Assembly: GCF_963666545.1 (NCBI RefSeq)
Contig: NZ_OY762899.1
Span: 1,550,001-1,614,000, forward strand
Direction: 5' to 3'
DNA from: an uncultured Bacteroides sp.
GTDB taxonomy: Bacteria; Bacteroidota; Bacteroidia; Bacteroidales; Bacteroidaceae
DNA length: 64,000 nucleotides
In this document: one piece after another, positions 54,232-61,470 of the stretch
Numbering within the stretch: position 1 is the first letter of the stretch
Layout: every line of letters begins with the position of its first letter
The notes under the pieces: generated by a model
What the model saw: the letters and a program-made list of their open reading frames with translations, nothing else
Database searches by the model: none
What the model was told of the DNA's origin: nothing
Program-made: the position numbers and the translations under genes

Positions 54232-54807
54232 CCTGACTTTTTCAGAAGCCCACGAAAAGAAAACTATTTACGCTAAGTTCTGAGCGAAGAAGAGATAGCA
54301 TCAATATTAAAAGCAATTCCGAACTTAAAGCACAAAGCAATAATAATGGTTATTTATTCGGGCGGGTTGAGAATAAGCGAGTTGATAAATCTGAAAGTAA
54401 AAGGCATAGATAGCGACCGTATGCAAATAAGAATTTCGCAATCGAAAGGTAAAAAAGATCGTTGTACTTTGTTAAACAATAAAACTTTATTAATTTTACG
54501 CAAGTATTTCACGGAATATAAACCCAAAGAGTGGTTGTTTGAAGGCGTAAATGGTGGGCAGTATGCCGATAGTAGTGTATACAAGATTCTCAAAACTGCT
54601 TTGAGTAGTGCGAAAACCACGAAGAAAGTTTCAATTCATAGTTTACGACATAGTTTTGCGACACATTTACTTGAGAATGGCACAGATTTATGTTACATAC
54701 AAAATTTACCAGGTCATTCTAGCAGCAAAACAACAGAGAGATACACACATATCACCACCAAAGGATTTGATCAAATCAAAAATCCTTTGGATAAGTTGAA
54801 TATTTAA
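54232..54807 (+). pseudogene. Truncated tyrosine recombinase (integrase catalytic domain)
   Basis: The frame reads PDFFRSPRKENYLR, an in-frame TAA (54274-54276), then VLSEEEIASILKAIPNLK and a 153-codon open stretch from ATG 54346. The catalytic domain is complete: Arg in GGLRISEL, Lys in SKGKKDR, HSLRHSFATHLLE, GHSSSKTTERYTH with the nucleophile Tyr. The N-terminal core-binding domain is missing and the stop separates the linker, so it is probably inactive unless the fragment is translated alone. It marks a former integrative element. Confidence 0.75.
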
Positions 54808-54820
54808 TTAAAATTTTAAA

Positions 54821-54904
54821 ATGAATTTAGAATTAATAAATTGGATACATGCACCTGCTCTATTTTTTGCAACAGGATATAAATATGTGATTTATAGAAA
54901 ATGA
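54821..54904 (+). other. Possible 27-codon small ORF
   Basis: ATG-to-TGA frame reading MNLELINWIHAPALFFATGY and a few more residues, 14 bp after the integrase stop. It has a short hydrophobic centre but no family I recognise. It may be noise or a gene fragment. Confidence 0.2.
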
Positions 54905-54988
54905 AACAAAGTGCACAAACAACTATAGTCTATGTATGTGCTATAATACCAACCACCTCAAATTCCGTATGATAAAGAATATTTAATA

Positions 54989-55879
54989 ATGAAACAAATT
55001 GAACTGCCGAAATTTCACGAGACCTTTAATCCAATTCTTGATATTTTAAGTGATGGAAAAGTCATTCATCATAGAGAATTATTAAAACAAGTCTTTGATA
55101 AATATTATTCCAAACTTCCCAAGGAATTATTAGAGGAAAAAACTAAGACTGGGGATTTATTGATTCTAAATCGAATTGCTTGGGGAAAATCGTATCTTAA
55201 AAAAGGTGGATTTATTTTTTACCCAGAAAGAGGTATGGTTCAGATTACCGACAAAGGTAAAACTCACAAAAGCGGACAATTGCAATTAAAGGATGTTGAA
55301 GGTAGCTCTGATTTTATGAATTTTTATACTGAGGAAAAAACAAAAGGTATTTCAACCAATATTCAAATTCACAATTCAACACCTCAAGATTTAATCGATA
55401 CTGGATTTACAGAAATTGAAGCTCAAGTAAAAAACGAATTATTAGAACGTTTAAAAAACATTGATCCGTACTACTTTGAAAAAGTAATATTGATTTTACT
55501 TAAAAAAATGGGATACGGAGATTTTATAGAAACTTCAAAATCTCGTGACGGTGGGATCGATGGAATAATTAACGAAGATAAACTTGGATTAGATAAGATT
55601 TATATTCAGGCTAAACGATACGACGAAAATAAAGTTAGAGAAAAGGACATCCGAAATTTTATTGGTGCTATGAGTGGAGATACAACAAAGGGCGTATTTG
55701 TAACGACCTCTGATTTTGATAAGGATGCAATTCAAAAGGCACGAGACGCCCATCACACAATAATATTGATTGATGGAAAAAAATTAGTCAATTTAATGCA
55801 TCTTTATAATGTAGGAGTTCAAATAAAGACGACCTACGAAGTAAAGCAACTTGATGAGGACTTTTTTGAAGGAGAATAA
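54989..55879 (+). CDS. mrr: Mrr-type restriction endonuclease
   Basis: 296 residues. The N-terminal Mrr_N winged-helix domain (residues about 10-90, ILDILSDGKVIHHRELL ... GMVQITDKGK) is followed by the Mrr_cat PD-(D/E)xK nuclease (residues about 150-275) with SRDGGIDGIINED, the IYIQAKRYDEN catalytic QxK, and RNFIGAMSGDTTKGVFVTT. Mrr enzymes cut methylated DNA and act as stand-alone type IV restriction systems. Motifs are intact and length is normal. It is AT-rich like its neighbours and lies in the mosaic island after an integrase relic, consistent with transfer. Confidence 0.88.
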   Translation: MKQIELPKFHETFNPILDILSDGKVIHHRELLKQVFDKYYSKLPKELLEEKTKTGDLLILNRIAWGKSYLKKGGFIFYPERGMVQITDKGKTHKSGQLQLKDVEGSSDFMNFYTEEKTKGISTNIQIHNSTPQDLIDTGFTEIEAQVKNELLERLKNIDPYYFEKVILILLKKMGYGDFIETSKSRDGGIDGIINEDKLGLDKIYIQAKRYDENKVREKDIRNFIGAMSGDTTKGVFVTTSDFDKDAIQKARDAHHTIILIDGKKLVNLMHLYNVGVQIKTTYEVKQLDEDFFEGE

Positions 55880-55980
55880 AATTACAGCACCTAACATGGG
55901 CTCATACGCCACTGGGGTTTAAGTAGTTATGTAAAATGTACATCTTTTTTTTTGTAATTTTGTATATATTGATAATTTTG

Positions 55981-56140
55981 TAACTTCGTTTTCCCCAGCG
56001 TCGCATAGCCCCGATCGTAGTTGCCAAACCACCTTATGCTGCGAATATCTAAGGATATTGGTGGTGAGCGATAAGGAAAAAGCGGAGACGACGATTTCCA
56101 CAGGTATGAATACGTAGAGTTGAACGAAAGTGAACCAATG
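55981..56140 (+). other. Structured RNA-like segment, possible group II intron domain I fragment
   Basis: No coding potential. It holds nested inverted repeats: ACCACC with GGTGGT enclosing ATATC-TAAG-GATAT, then GGAAA with TTTCC enclosing a CG-GAGA-CG hairpin, then a GTTGAACGAAAGTGAAC-like segment. The style resembles group II intron domain I. A canonical domain V/VI lies 1.7 kb downstream on the same strand. The GTGYG intron 5' end and domains II-III were not identified, so this is tentative. The rest of 55880-56234 is AT-rich apart from the promoter at 56187-56217. Confidence 0.4.
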
Positions 56141-56186
56141 TTGTAATTGGATAAAGCTTTGTTTTTCAAAAAAACGATTCCAGCAT

Positions 56187-56217
56187 ATTGTCTTCCTAAA
56201 GCAATATTGTATATTTG
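56187..56217 (+). promoter_or_regulatory. Promoter of the pRiA4b-ORF3-like gene
   Basis: ATTG (56187-56190), a 19-bp spacer and TATATTTG (56210-56217) match the Bacteroides -33/-7 promoter with one mismatch, giving a leader of only about 11 bases before ATG 56235. Confidence 0.6.
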
Positions 56218-56234
56218 AAGCAAAAAAATAGATT

Positions 56235-56804
56235 ATGATATTTCAGTTCAAAATTCAGATTAAAGGTATAACCAAGCCTCCTGTATGGAGAAAAATAGCA
56301 GTCCCGGCAGACTTCACATTCCTTAGATTTCACGAGGTGATACAAGAGGCCTTTGGTTGGGAAAATTATCATTTGTTCGAGTTTGAAGATAAAGAGTATG
56401 AAAGCAGTATACGCATTTCTATTCCAACAGAAGATGACTTTGATTTCGGAGTTAAGACACAGCATGCATCAAAAGTCAAGCTATCTAAAATCTTTAGCAG
56501 CAACAGCCCCAAACTCCTATACGTCTATGATTTTGGCGATAGCTGGGTGCATGAAATAACACTCGAAGCTATTACTGATGATAATCAAAAAAGATCTGTT
56601 TGCCTTTCAGGTAAAGGGGCTTGTCCTCCAGAGGACTGTGGCGGCATATACGGATATGAAGAAATGAAAAAGGTTTTCCAAACAATGCCGAAAAGTGAAC
56701 AGGCTGATGAATACAGGAAGTGGCTCGATTTAGAGGAAGATGAAGTTTGGGATGCCGATAGTTTTAATATAGACGAAGTAAATACTTACTTAAAGCAGGT
56801 TTGA
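56235..56804 (+). CDS. Plasmid pRiA4b ORF-3 family protein
   Basis: 189 residues matching the PRiA4_ORF3 family: FQFKIQIKGITKPPVWRKI, FLRFHEVIQEAFGWENYHLFEF broken at QEAF, YVYDFGDSWVHEI, and the Cys/Pro motif GACPPEDCGG. The family is common on plasmids, transposons (IS1096-associated) and in variable regions, but its biochemical role is not established. It is followed 33 bp later by a TPR protein gene. Both are framed by a domain I-like segment upstream and a domain V downstream of a group II intron. Confidence 0.88.
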   Translation: MIFQFKIQIKGITKPPVWRKIAVPADFTFLRFHEVIQEAFGWENYHLFEFEDKEYESSIRISIPTEDDFDFGVKTQHASKVKLSKIFSSNSPKLLYVYDFGDSWVHEITLEAITDDNQKRSVCLSGKGACPPEDCGGIYGYEEMKKVFQTMPKSEQADEYRKWLDLEEDEVWDADSFNIDEVNTYLKQV

Positions 56805-56837
56805 TTAAAATGTTAGTTATTATGCCCTTCTATTTTT

Positions 56838-57746
56838 ATGAAAAAAACAATTATCTCTCTGCTAGCCCTGATAACCTTACCGAACATATCATACGGGCAA
56901 AATTTCATGAAACAATTCGAAGAACTGTTCTCTAAAAAAGATACTGTAGGGCAAATACAGTTATTGAACAATTGGGAAAAAACAAATAGTAATGATCCGG
57001 AACTTTATGTGGCTTATTACAACTATTATGTAATGAGAGCGAGAGAAGAAGTCATCACTTTAGGTAATGATCCTAAAGGCAAGGAGGCTTTGAAAATCGT
57101 GAAAGAGGACAGCCTGAGTGGAAACCCGGTTGCTTATATGTATAGCGATACTTATTATGATCGTTTGTTGCTCTACAAGGCATATAGCTACATAGACAAA
57201 GGAATAGAAAAATGCCCCAACAGGTTGGACATGCGCTTCGGCAAAATTTATATGCTTGGCGAAAACAAGGACTATCAGAATTTCACAAAAGAGATTATCA
57301 AAACGATAGAATATTCATCTGTTATAAACAATAAATGGCTTTGGCAAGACAATGCACCAGTTGAAGATCCTCAGGCATTCATGTTATCATCGATTCAAAG
57401 TTATGTACTTCAATTATATAACACCGGAGAGGATGCTTTGCTGGATAACATGAAAATGATAGCAGAGTGCATACTCAAACAATATCCGGCGCATATTGAG
57501 AGTTTATCTAACTTATCTATCGTGTATCTTATACGGAAACAATATGACGAAGCACTTGCAACATTGGCAAGAGCAGAGAAGATAAATAACAAAGACTACA
57601 TTATATTGAATAATATGGCTCACGCATACAAAGAAAAGGGTGATATCCCTAAAGCCATAGAATATTACAACCTCACAATTAAATACGGAGATGAAGAGGC
57701 ACAAAAATATGCAAAAGAGGAAATTGAATTACTTAAAAAGATGTAG
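56838..57746 (+). CDS. Exported tetratricopeptide-repeat protein
   Basis: 302 residues with a signal peptide (NISYGQ), then helical repeats. Clear TPRs are at the C-terminus (LSIVYLIRKQYDEALATLAR, LNNMAHAYKEKGDIPKAIEY). It is likely periplasmic and involved in protein-protein contacts; no enzymatic motif is seen. The gene ends 125 bp before a canonical group II intron domain V, the position normally held by the intron-encoded reverse transcriptase. No evidence of decay. Confidence 0.7.
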   Translation: MKKTIISLLALITLPNISYGQNFMKQFEELFSKKDTVGQIQLLNNWEKTNSNDPELYVAYYNYYVMRAREEVITLGNDPKGKEALKIVKEDSLSGNPVAYMYSDTYYDRLLLYKAYSYIDKGIEKCPNRLDMRFGKIYMLGENKDYQNFTKEIIKTIEYSSVINNKWLWQDNAPVEDPQAFMLSSIQSYVLQLYNTGEDALLDNMKMIAECILKQYPAHIESLSNLSIVYLIRKQYDEALATLARAEKINNKDYIILNNMAHAYKEKGDIPKAIEYYNLTIKYGDEEAQKYAKEEIELLKKM

Positions 57747-57871
57747 CTGGAATCTAGAACAAACCGTATTATTATATTATACCCAAGAGCAGCTACATCC
57801 ATAAAATAGTTAGACAGATTGAGCGAAAATTCAGGAAGTTTAATTAATTTTACGCGATTTAATAACATAAA

Positions 57872-57948
57872 GAGCCGTGTGAAGGGAGACTTTCAAGCAC
57901 GGTTCCGTGAGAACGCGATGGTGAAAGTCCATGGCATGACTCGATTAG
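57872..57948 (+). mobile_element. Group II intron 3' end, domains V and VI (copy 2, canonical)
   Basis: 57872-57905 is a perfect 34-nt domain V: GAGCCGTG pairs with CACGGTTC (one G-U), TGAAGG with CTTTCA, GAGA tetraloop, AG bulge and AGC triad. Domain VI and the CGATTAG end reach 57948, giving the same 76-base offset as copy 1. No reverse transcriptase is adjacent; a TPR gene lies directly upstream. The remaining 57747-58124 interval shows no other feature. Confidence 0.9.
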
Positions 57949-58124
57949 CGGTCAGTAGCAAAAAAAATATTTGATTCGGCTATAACCATAACGACTGAAT
58001 AAAAGAGAGGAAAACAGCTTTATAGTTATCGACAGAAAAAAAATAAAAATGGAGTACAGAAACCATTTATCAAACGTGGTGAATTCAGAAAAACCTTACG
58101 AGTAGGAACTTAAAAACAAAAATT

Positions 58125-58505
58125 ATGGGACTATTTTCAGCCTTAATTGGTAACGCAGGAGCCGTTGGCCAAGAAGAATTAAAGAAAGATTATGGAAAAC
58201 TTCTAATTGACGGAGAAGAAATTGAGCTTGGTTTCAAATTGGTTAGAGACCTATTTATTTTCACGACAAAAAGACTAATTCTCATTGACAAACAAGGTCT
58301 TACTGGGAATAAAATTGAATATAAATCTATCACTTATAAAAGTATATCAAGATTCAGCGTCGAAACTGCAGGAACTTTTGACTTAGATGCAGAATTAAAA
58401 ATATGGATTTCGAGCGAACAAATGCCAAGCATAAAGAAGCAATTCAACAAGTCAGTAAATGTTTATGATGTTCAGAATGTTTTGGCAACGCATGTACTGA
58501 AATAA
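58125..58505 (+). CDS. Bacterial PH-domain protein (DUF1696/bPH_1 family)
   Basis: 126 residues forming a single pleckstrin-homology-like fold: LIDGEEIELGFKLVRDLFIF, TTKRLILIDKQGLTG, and FDLDAELKIWISSEQMPSI. The family is small, cytosolic and of unknown function, sometimes induced by stress. It stands alone between the intron 3' end and a Crp/Fnr operon. No membrane segment or partner domain is present. Confidence 0.85.
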   Translation: MGLFSALIGNAGAVGQEELKKDYGKLLIDGEEIELGFKLVRDLFIFTTKRLILIDKQGLTGNKIEYKSITYKSISRFSVETAGTFDLDAELKIWISSEQMPSIKKQFNKSVNVYDVQNVLATHVLK

Positions 58506-58534
58506 ATTAGAAAATATGAAAAAACAATGATCTA

Positions 58535-59068
58535 ATGATTCACAATTTTGGCGATTCCAATGAGTTTAGTCATCTTTTTAGAAAAGAGATAATTCCTTCC
58601 AAGACAACGCTGCTTGAAGAGGGCAAAATGGCCAATACTATTTATTTTATAGAACAAGGCTGCATTAGAAGTTGGTTTAACAATGATGGTAAAGATATTA
58701 CTGTTCAATTTTTCTTTGAAGAAGATCAAGTAGCCTCTATTGAAAGCTTTCGAACAAATAGACCGAGTTTATTTGCCCTCGAAACCATAGAAAAAACCAT
58801 CGTTTATTGCTTGGAGAAAAAAGACTTTGAGTTTATCATGGAAAATTCACCTTCCATCAGGAAACATGTCGAAGATAGAATTTTCGAAAGATTAATTTTC
58901 TATCAACACCTCTTTTTATCCCGCATTAAAAATAATCCATATGAGCGGTATAATGAGCTCATCCAAACCCATCCTAAAATCTTGCAAAGAGTTCCCCAGC
59001 ACTATATTGCATCCTACTTGGGTATTACTTCGGTATCGCTTAGTCGAATAAGAAACAGGCGGACTTAA
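58535..59068 (+). CDS. Crp/Fnr-family transcriptional regulator
   Basis: 177 residues. The N-terminal cyclic-nucleotide-binding-like beta roll (LLEEGKMANTIYFIEQGCIR) lacks Fnr-type cysteine clusters. A linker helix follows and the C-terminal winged helix is short (HYIASYLGITSVSLSRIRNRRT). It probably controls the two following genes (77 bp downstream and then overlapping), which encode a small membrane cytochrome-like protein and a flavodoxin-fold oxidoreductase. The effector is unknown. Confidence 0.85.
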   Translation: MIHNFGDSNEFSHLFRKEIIPSKTTLLEEGKMANTIYFIEQGCIRSWFNNDGKDITVQFFFEEDQVASIESFRTNRPSLFALETIEKTIVYCLEKKDFEFIMENSPSIRKHVEDRIFERLIFYQHLFLSRIKNNPYERYNELIQTHPKILQRVPQHYIASYLGITSVSLSRIRNRRT

Positions 59069-59144
59069 TTCATTTCTTTACAATTGTTATCGTTTCAAAC
59101 TCATCCCTTTAACGACCTTTGCATCGTCATTAATATTTAAAGGT

Positions 59145-59618
59145 ATGAGAAGTGAAATTTCTTTGGTAAGAGGTAAAGGTATACTCTTTACAGATATAGT
59201 ACTTGCTATATTTTTTATCTTGGTATTCTGGTCGGGCTTGGCATTGCACATGACAAGGCACCATGTTTTCTTATTTGGTTGGACAAATAATACCTTGACC
59301 TACATTCATATAATATGTGGTTTATTCTTTTTAGCACTAATTTATTTGCATATAATAGCCCATCTCAACTGGTTTAAGGGGTTGCTAAAAAGAGGTTTAA
59401 AAAACAGAAGCAAAATAACAATTCTCATTTCTCTATTATTCTTTTCATCCATTACTACAGGCCTTTTTGCTCTTTTCACCGACAATCCTTCAATAGGATT
59501 ACATCATTATAAATTAAGCTTATTAATGATACCTTTTATACTTATCCATATTATGGCCCGTATACCATCAATTATAAAAATGATCAGAAAAAATCATTTA
59601 AGCCCATCTATAAAATGA
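59145..59618 (+). CDS. DUF4405-type membrane protein, cytochrome-b-like
   Basis: 157 residues with four hydrophobic helices. Histidines occur in pairs suited to haem ligation: ALHMTRHHVFLFGW, IHIICGLFFLALIYLHIIAHL broken at ALIY, and LHHYKLSLLMIPFILIHIM. It matches DUF4405 and resembles the small cytochrome b membrane anchors of formate dehydrogenase-like enzymes. It overlaps the next gene by 4 bp (ATGA), suggesting that the oxidoreductase encoded there feeds electrons to or from this membrane protein; this is inference. Confidence 0.75.
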   Translation: MRSEISLVRGKGILFTDIVLAIFFILVFWSGLALHMTRHHVFLFGWTNNTLTYIHIICGLFFLALIYLHIIAHLNWFKGLLKRGLKNRSKITILISLLFFSSITTGLFALFTDNPSIGLHHYKLSLLMIPFILIHIMARIPSIIKMIRKNHLSPSIK

Positions 59619-60208
59619 AAATATTAATAGTATTTAATCATCCCTATGAAGGGAGTTATTGTAATGCCATTTTAGAAGCCGTACAATCTGGATTGAAAAA
59701 AGGTAATCATCACATTGATTTAATTCATTTGGATAAAGACGGCTTTAACCCTGTAATGACCGCAGCAGATTTGAACGCATTTAGAGATAAAAAGCCTGTT
59801 GACCCACAAATAATAGAGTACACGAGCAGGATAGAAGCCGCAGAGCATTTGGTTTTCATTTTCCCTATTTGGTGGGAGTTAATGCCGGCTTTAATGAAAG
59901 GTTTTCTTGATAAAGTGATGTTCCCGGGGATTGCTTTTGATTACAGCAACAAAGAAAATACACGGATGAAACCTCTATGGTCAAAATTAAAAGGTGTAAC
60001 ACTCATTACAACGATGAACACGCCGGGCTGGCTCTATTCCATCTTATTCGGGAATGCAATAAAAAAAGCTTTTATACTCGGGACATTTTGGAAAACAGGT
60101 TACAGAAACAGCAAATGGATCAGTCTGAATCGGGTAAAAATGGCTTCTTCAGAAAAGAGAAAGGTTTGGCTGGAAAAGATTGAAAGCCGTTTTGAGTTGA
60201 TGAGCTAA
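59615..60208 (+). CDS. NAD(P)H dehydrogenase (quinone), flavodoxin-like fold
   Basis: 197 residues of the NQO/KefF type: ILIVFNHPYEGSYCNAIL (flavin phosphate loop), HLVFIFPIWWELMPALMKGF (flavin/dimer face), and GVTLITTMNTPGWLYS. It likely reduces quinones or other electrophiles with NAD(P)H in the cytoplasm. It is translationally coupled to the DUF4405 membrane protein and under the local Crp/Fnr regulator. Its stop is 33 bp before a decayed higA fragment, marking the island edge. Confidence 0.87.
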   Translation: MKILIVFNHPYEGSYCNAILEAVQSGLKKGNHHIDLIHLDKDGFNPVMTAADLNAFRDKKPVDPQIIEYTSRIEAAEHLVFIFPIWWELMPALMKGFLDKVMFPGIAFDYSNKENTRMKPLWSKLKGVTLITTMNTPGWLYSILFGNAIKKAFILGTFWKTGYRNSKWISLNRVKMASSEKRKVWLEKIESRFELMS

Positions 60209-60241
60209 AGATCTGCTTTCTAAAATGCCGAAGCATATCAC

Positions 60242-60337
60242 AACGCCGCCTTGAGTTTGGATGCCGACACCCTTTTGCGGATGCAGGTGCGCTACAATAT
60301 GCGGGTAGGAAACCGAGACAAAATATCTGTTTTTTGA
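60242..60337 (+). pseudogene. Decayed higA C-terminal fragment
   Basis: The frame reads NAALSLDADTLLRMQVRYNM and continues RVGNRDK before a stop at 60337. This corresponds to EAALGLDAATLLRMQARYNM of the higA gene at 52.9 kb. The two DNA stretches are about four-fifths identical over roughly 82 bp in direct orientation. No start codon or helix-turn-helix is left. It flanks the accessory segment on the side opposite to higA. Confidence 0.8.
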
Positions 60338-60394
60338 AAATATCGACAGGGGGATGAATACTCTCCACCGTCGATTCTATCAGAAACAGTCTTT

Positions 60395-60766
60395 CTATTT
60401 TGCACTAGTTTCGATTGCTTGCTTGTGTCTTGCCCCCCATTCTTCCAGCAGTTTTAGAATAGGTCCGAGCTGTTGCGCACTCTCGGTAAGTTCATATTCT
60501 ACTCGCAAAGGTACTTCTGCATATACCGTTCGTTTCACTAATTGATTCTCTTCCATTTTCCGCAACTGCAAAGTCAGCATACGTTCAGTAATGTTCGGAA
60601 TCTCTTTTCTCAATTGCCCGAAGCGAAGCTTTCCATCCATCAAAAGGCAACAGATAGCTAAAGTCCATTGTCCGCCAATAAGATTTACGGCATAAATCTC
60701 CGAGCATTCGGAACTAAGAATTTGTTTGTTTTCGTAGTTGGTTGACGTTTGCTTTATTTTACTCAT
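60395..60766 (-). CDS. HxlR-family transcriptional regulator
   Basis: 123 residues from ATG 60766 (MSKIKQTSTNYENK); the longer frame to 60820 uses a non-ATG start. HxlR winged helix: IGGQWTLAICCLLMDGKLRFGQLRKEI broken at LLMD, NITERMLTLQLRKMEENQLV, and RVEYELTESAQQL. It is divergent from a flavodoxin-fold oxidoreductase gene and likely represses it, responding to aldehydes, quinones or disulfide stress as in YodB/HxlR proteins. There is no obvious conserved N-terminal regulatory Cys beyond SSECSEIY. Confidence 0.9.
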   Translation of the reverse strand: MSKIKQTSTNYENKQILSSECSEIYAVNLIGGQWTLAICCLLMDGKLRFGQLRKEIPNITERMLTLQLRKMEENQLVKRTVYAEVPLRVEYELTESAQQLGPILKLLEEWGARHKQAIETSAK

Positions 60767-60779
60767 GATTACATTTTTG

Positions 60780-60836
60780 TTAGTACCATACAATCGGTTG
60801 CTAATATACAAAATTACCACCTCTTTCGTATCTTTG
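60780..60836. promoter_or_regulatory. Divergent hxlR/oxidoreductase promoter region
   Basis: It holds TAATTTTG on the minus strand (60809-60816) for hxlR and TATCTTTG on the plus strand (60829-60836) for the oxidoreductase gene. An imperfect dyad with TTAGnACC and GGTnnCTAA arms (60780-60804) lies between the hxlR -7 box and its ATG and is a candidate HxlR operator. Confidence 0.45.
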
Positions 60837-60875
60837 CTCTTGATAACATTAATAAGTAATTCATAAAAAAAATAG

Positions 60876-61409
60876 ATGATGAAAACTTTGGTAATTATTA
60901 TTCATCCAAATCTTGGAGCCTCTGTGATAAATAAACGATGGATTGAAGAATTACAAAAATATCCCGAAAAGTATATATTACATGATATATATGGTTTGTA
61001 TCCTGATGAAAAAATTGACGTCGAGAAAGAGCAACAGTTGTTAGAGACTTACGACAAAGTGATATTCCAATTTCCTTTCTACTGGTTTAATTGCCCACCA
61101 CTTTTCAAAAAATGGCTCGATGAAGTTTTTACTCATGGGTGGGCGTACGGTCAGGGCAGCGAGTATAAATTAACCGGCAAGAAAATCGCATTAGCCATTA
61201 CGACCGGAATTGATGAAAAAGATTATTGTGCATCAGGAAGGTACAAATACACGCTACAACAACTAACAGCTCCATTTGAGATAACTTTCGATTACGTAAG
61301 GGCTGATTACAAATCGCTGTTTGCTTTCTATGGAGCAGAGCATAATCCCGCCAATGATCCAATAGATAAAAGTGCACAGGATTATATCCATTTCATAGAA
61401 TCTTTATGA
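60876..61409 (+). CDS. NAD(P)H-dependent oxidoreductase, KefF/MdaB type
   Basis: 177 residues, flavodoxin-like fold: LVIIIHPNLGASVINKRWIE, VIFQFPFYWFNCPPLFKKWLDEVF broken at PPLF, and GKKIALAITTGIDEKDY. It belongs to the quinone reductase/potassium-efflux ancillary family and reduces quinones in the cytoplasm. It is divergent from an HxlR regulator, the common arrangement for electrophile-inducible reductases. No KefB/C channel gene is adjacent. A hairpin terminator follows the stop. Confidence 0.88.
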   Translation: MMKTLVIIIHPNLGASVINKRWIEELQKYPEKYILHDIYGLYPDEKIDVEKEQQLLETYDKVIFQFPFYWFNCPPLFKKWLDEVFTHGWAYGQGSEYKLTGKKIALAITTGIDEKDYCASGRYKYTLQQLTAPFEITFDYVRADYKSLFAFYGAEHNPANDPIDKSAQDYIHFIESL

Positions 61410-61415
61410 GAAACA

Positions 61416-61470
61416 AGAATGTAGTACCACAAGGTTAGGCGAAAAGTTATGCCTTGGAAGTCTACATTCT
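61416..61470. terminator. Bidirectional terminator between oxidoreductase and AraC genes
   Basis: A 9-bp stem AGAATGTAG / CTACATTCT encloses a shorter inner AAGG / CCTT pairing. T-rich runs flank both sides. It overlaps the stop codon of the convergent AraC gene. Confidence 0.5.

Noticed and set aside
55919-56101. Small minus-strand reading frames over the structured segment
   Set aside because: They have no family resemblance and lie over nested inverted repeats consistent with structured RNA.
52356-60394. Prophage
   Set aside because: Only a broken tyrosine recombinase suggests integration; no capsid, tail, terminase or lysis genes are visible.
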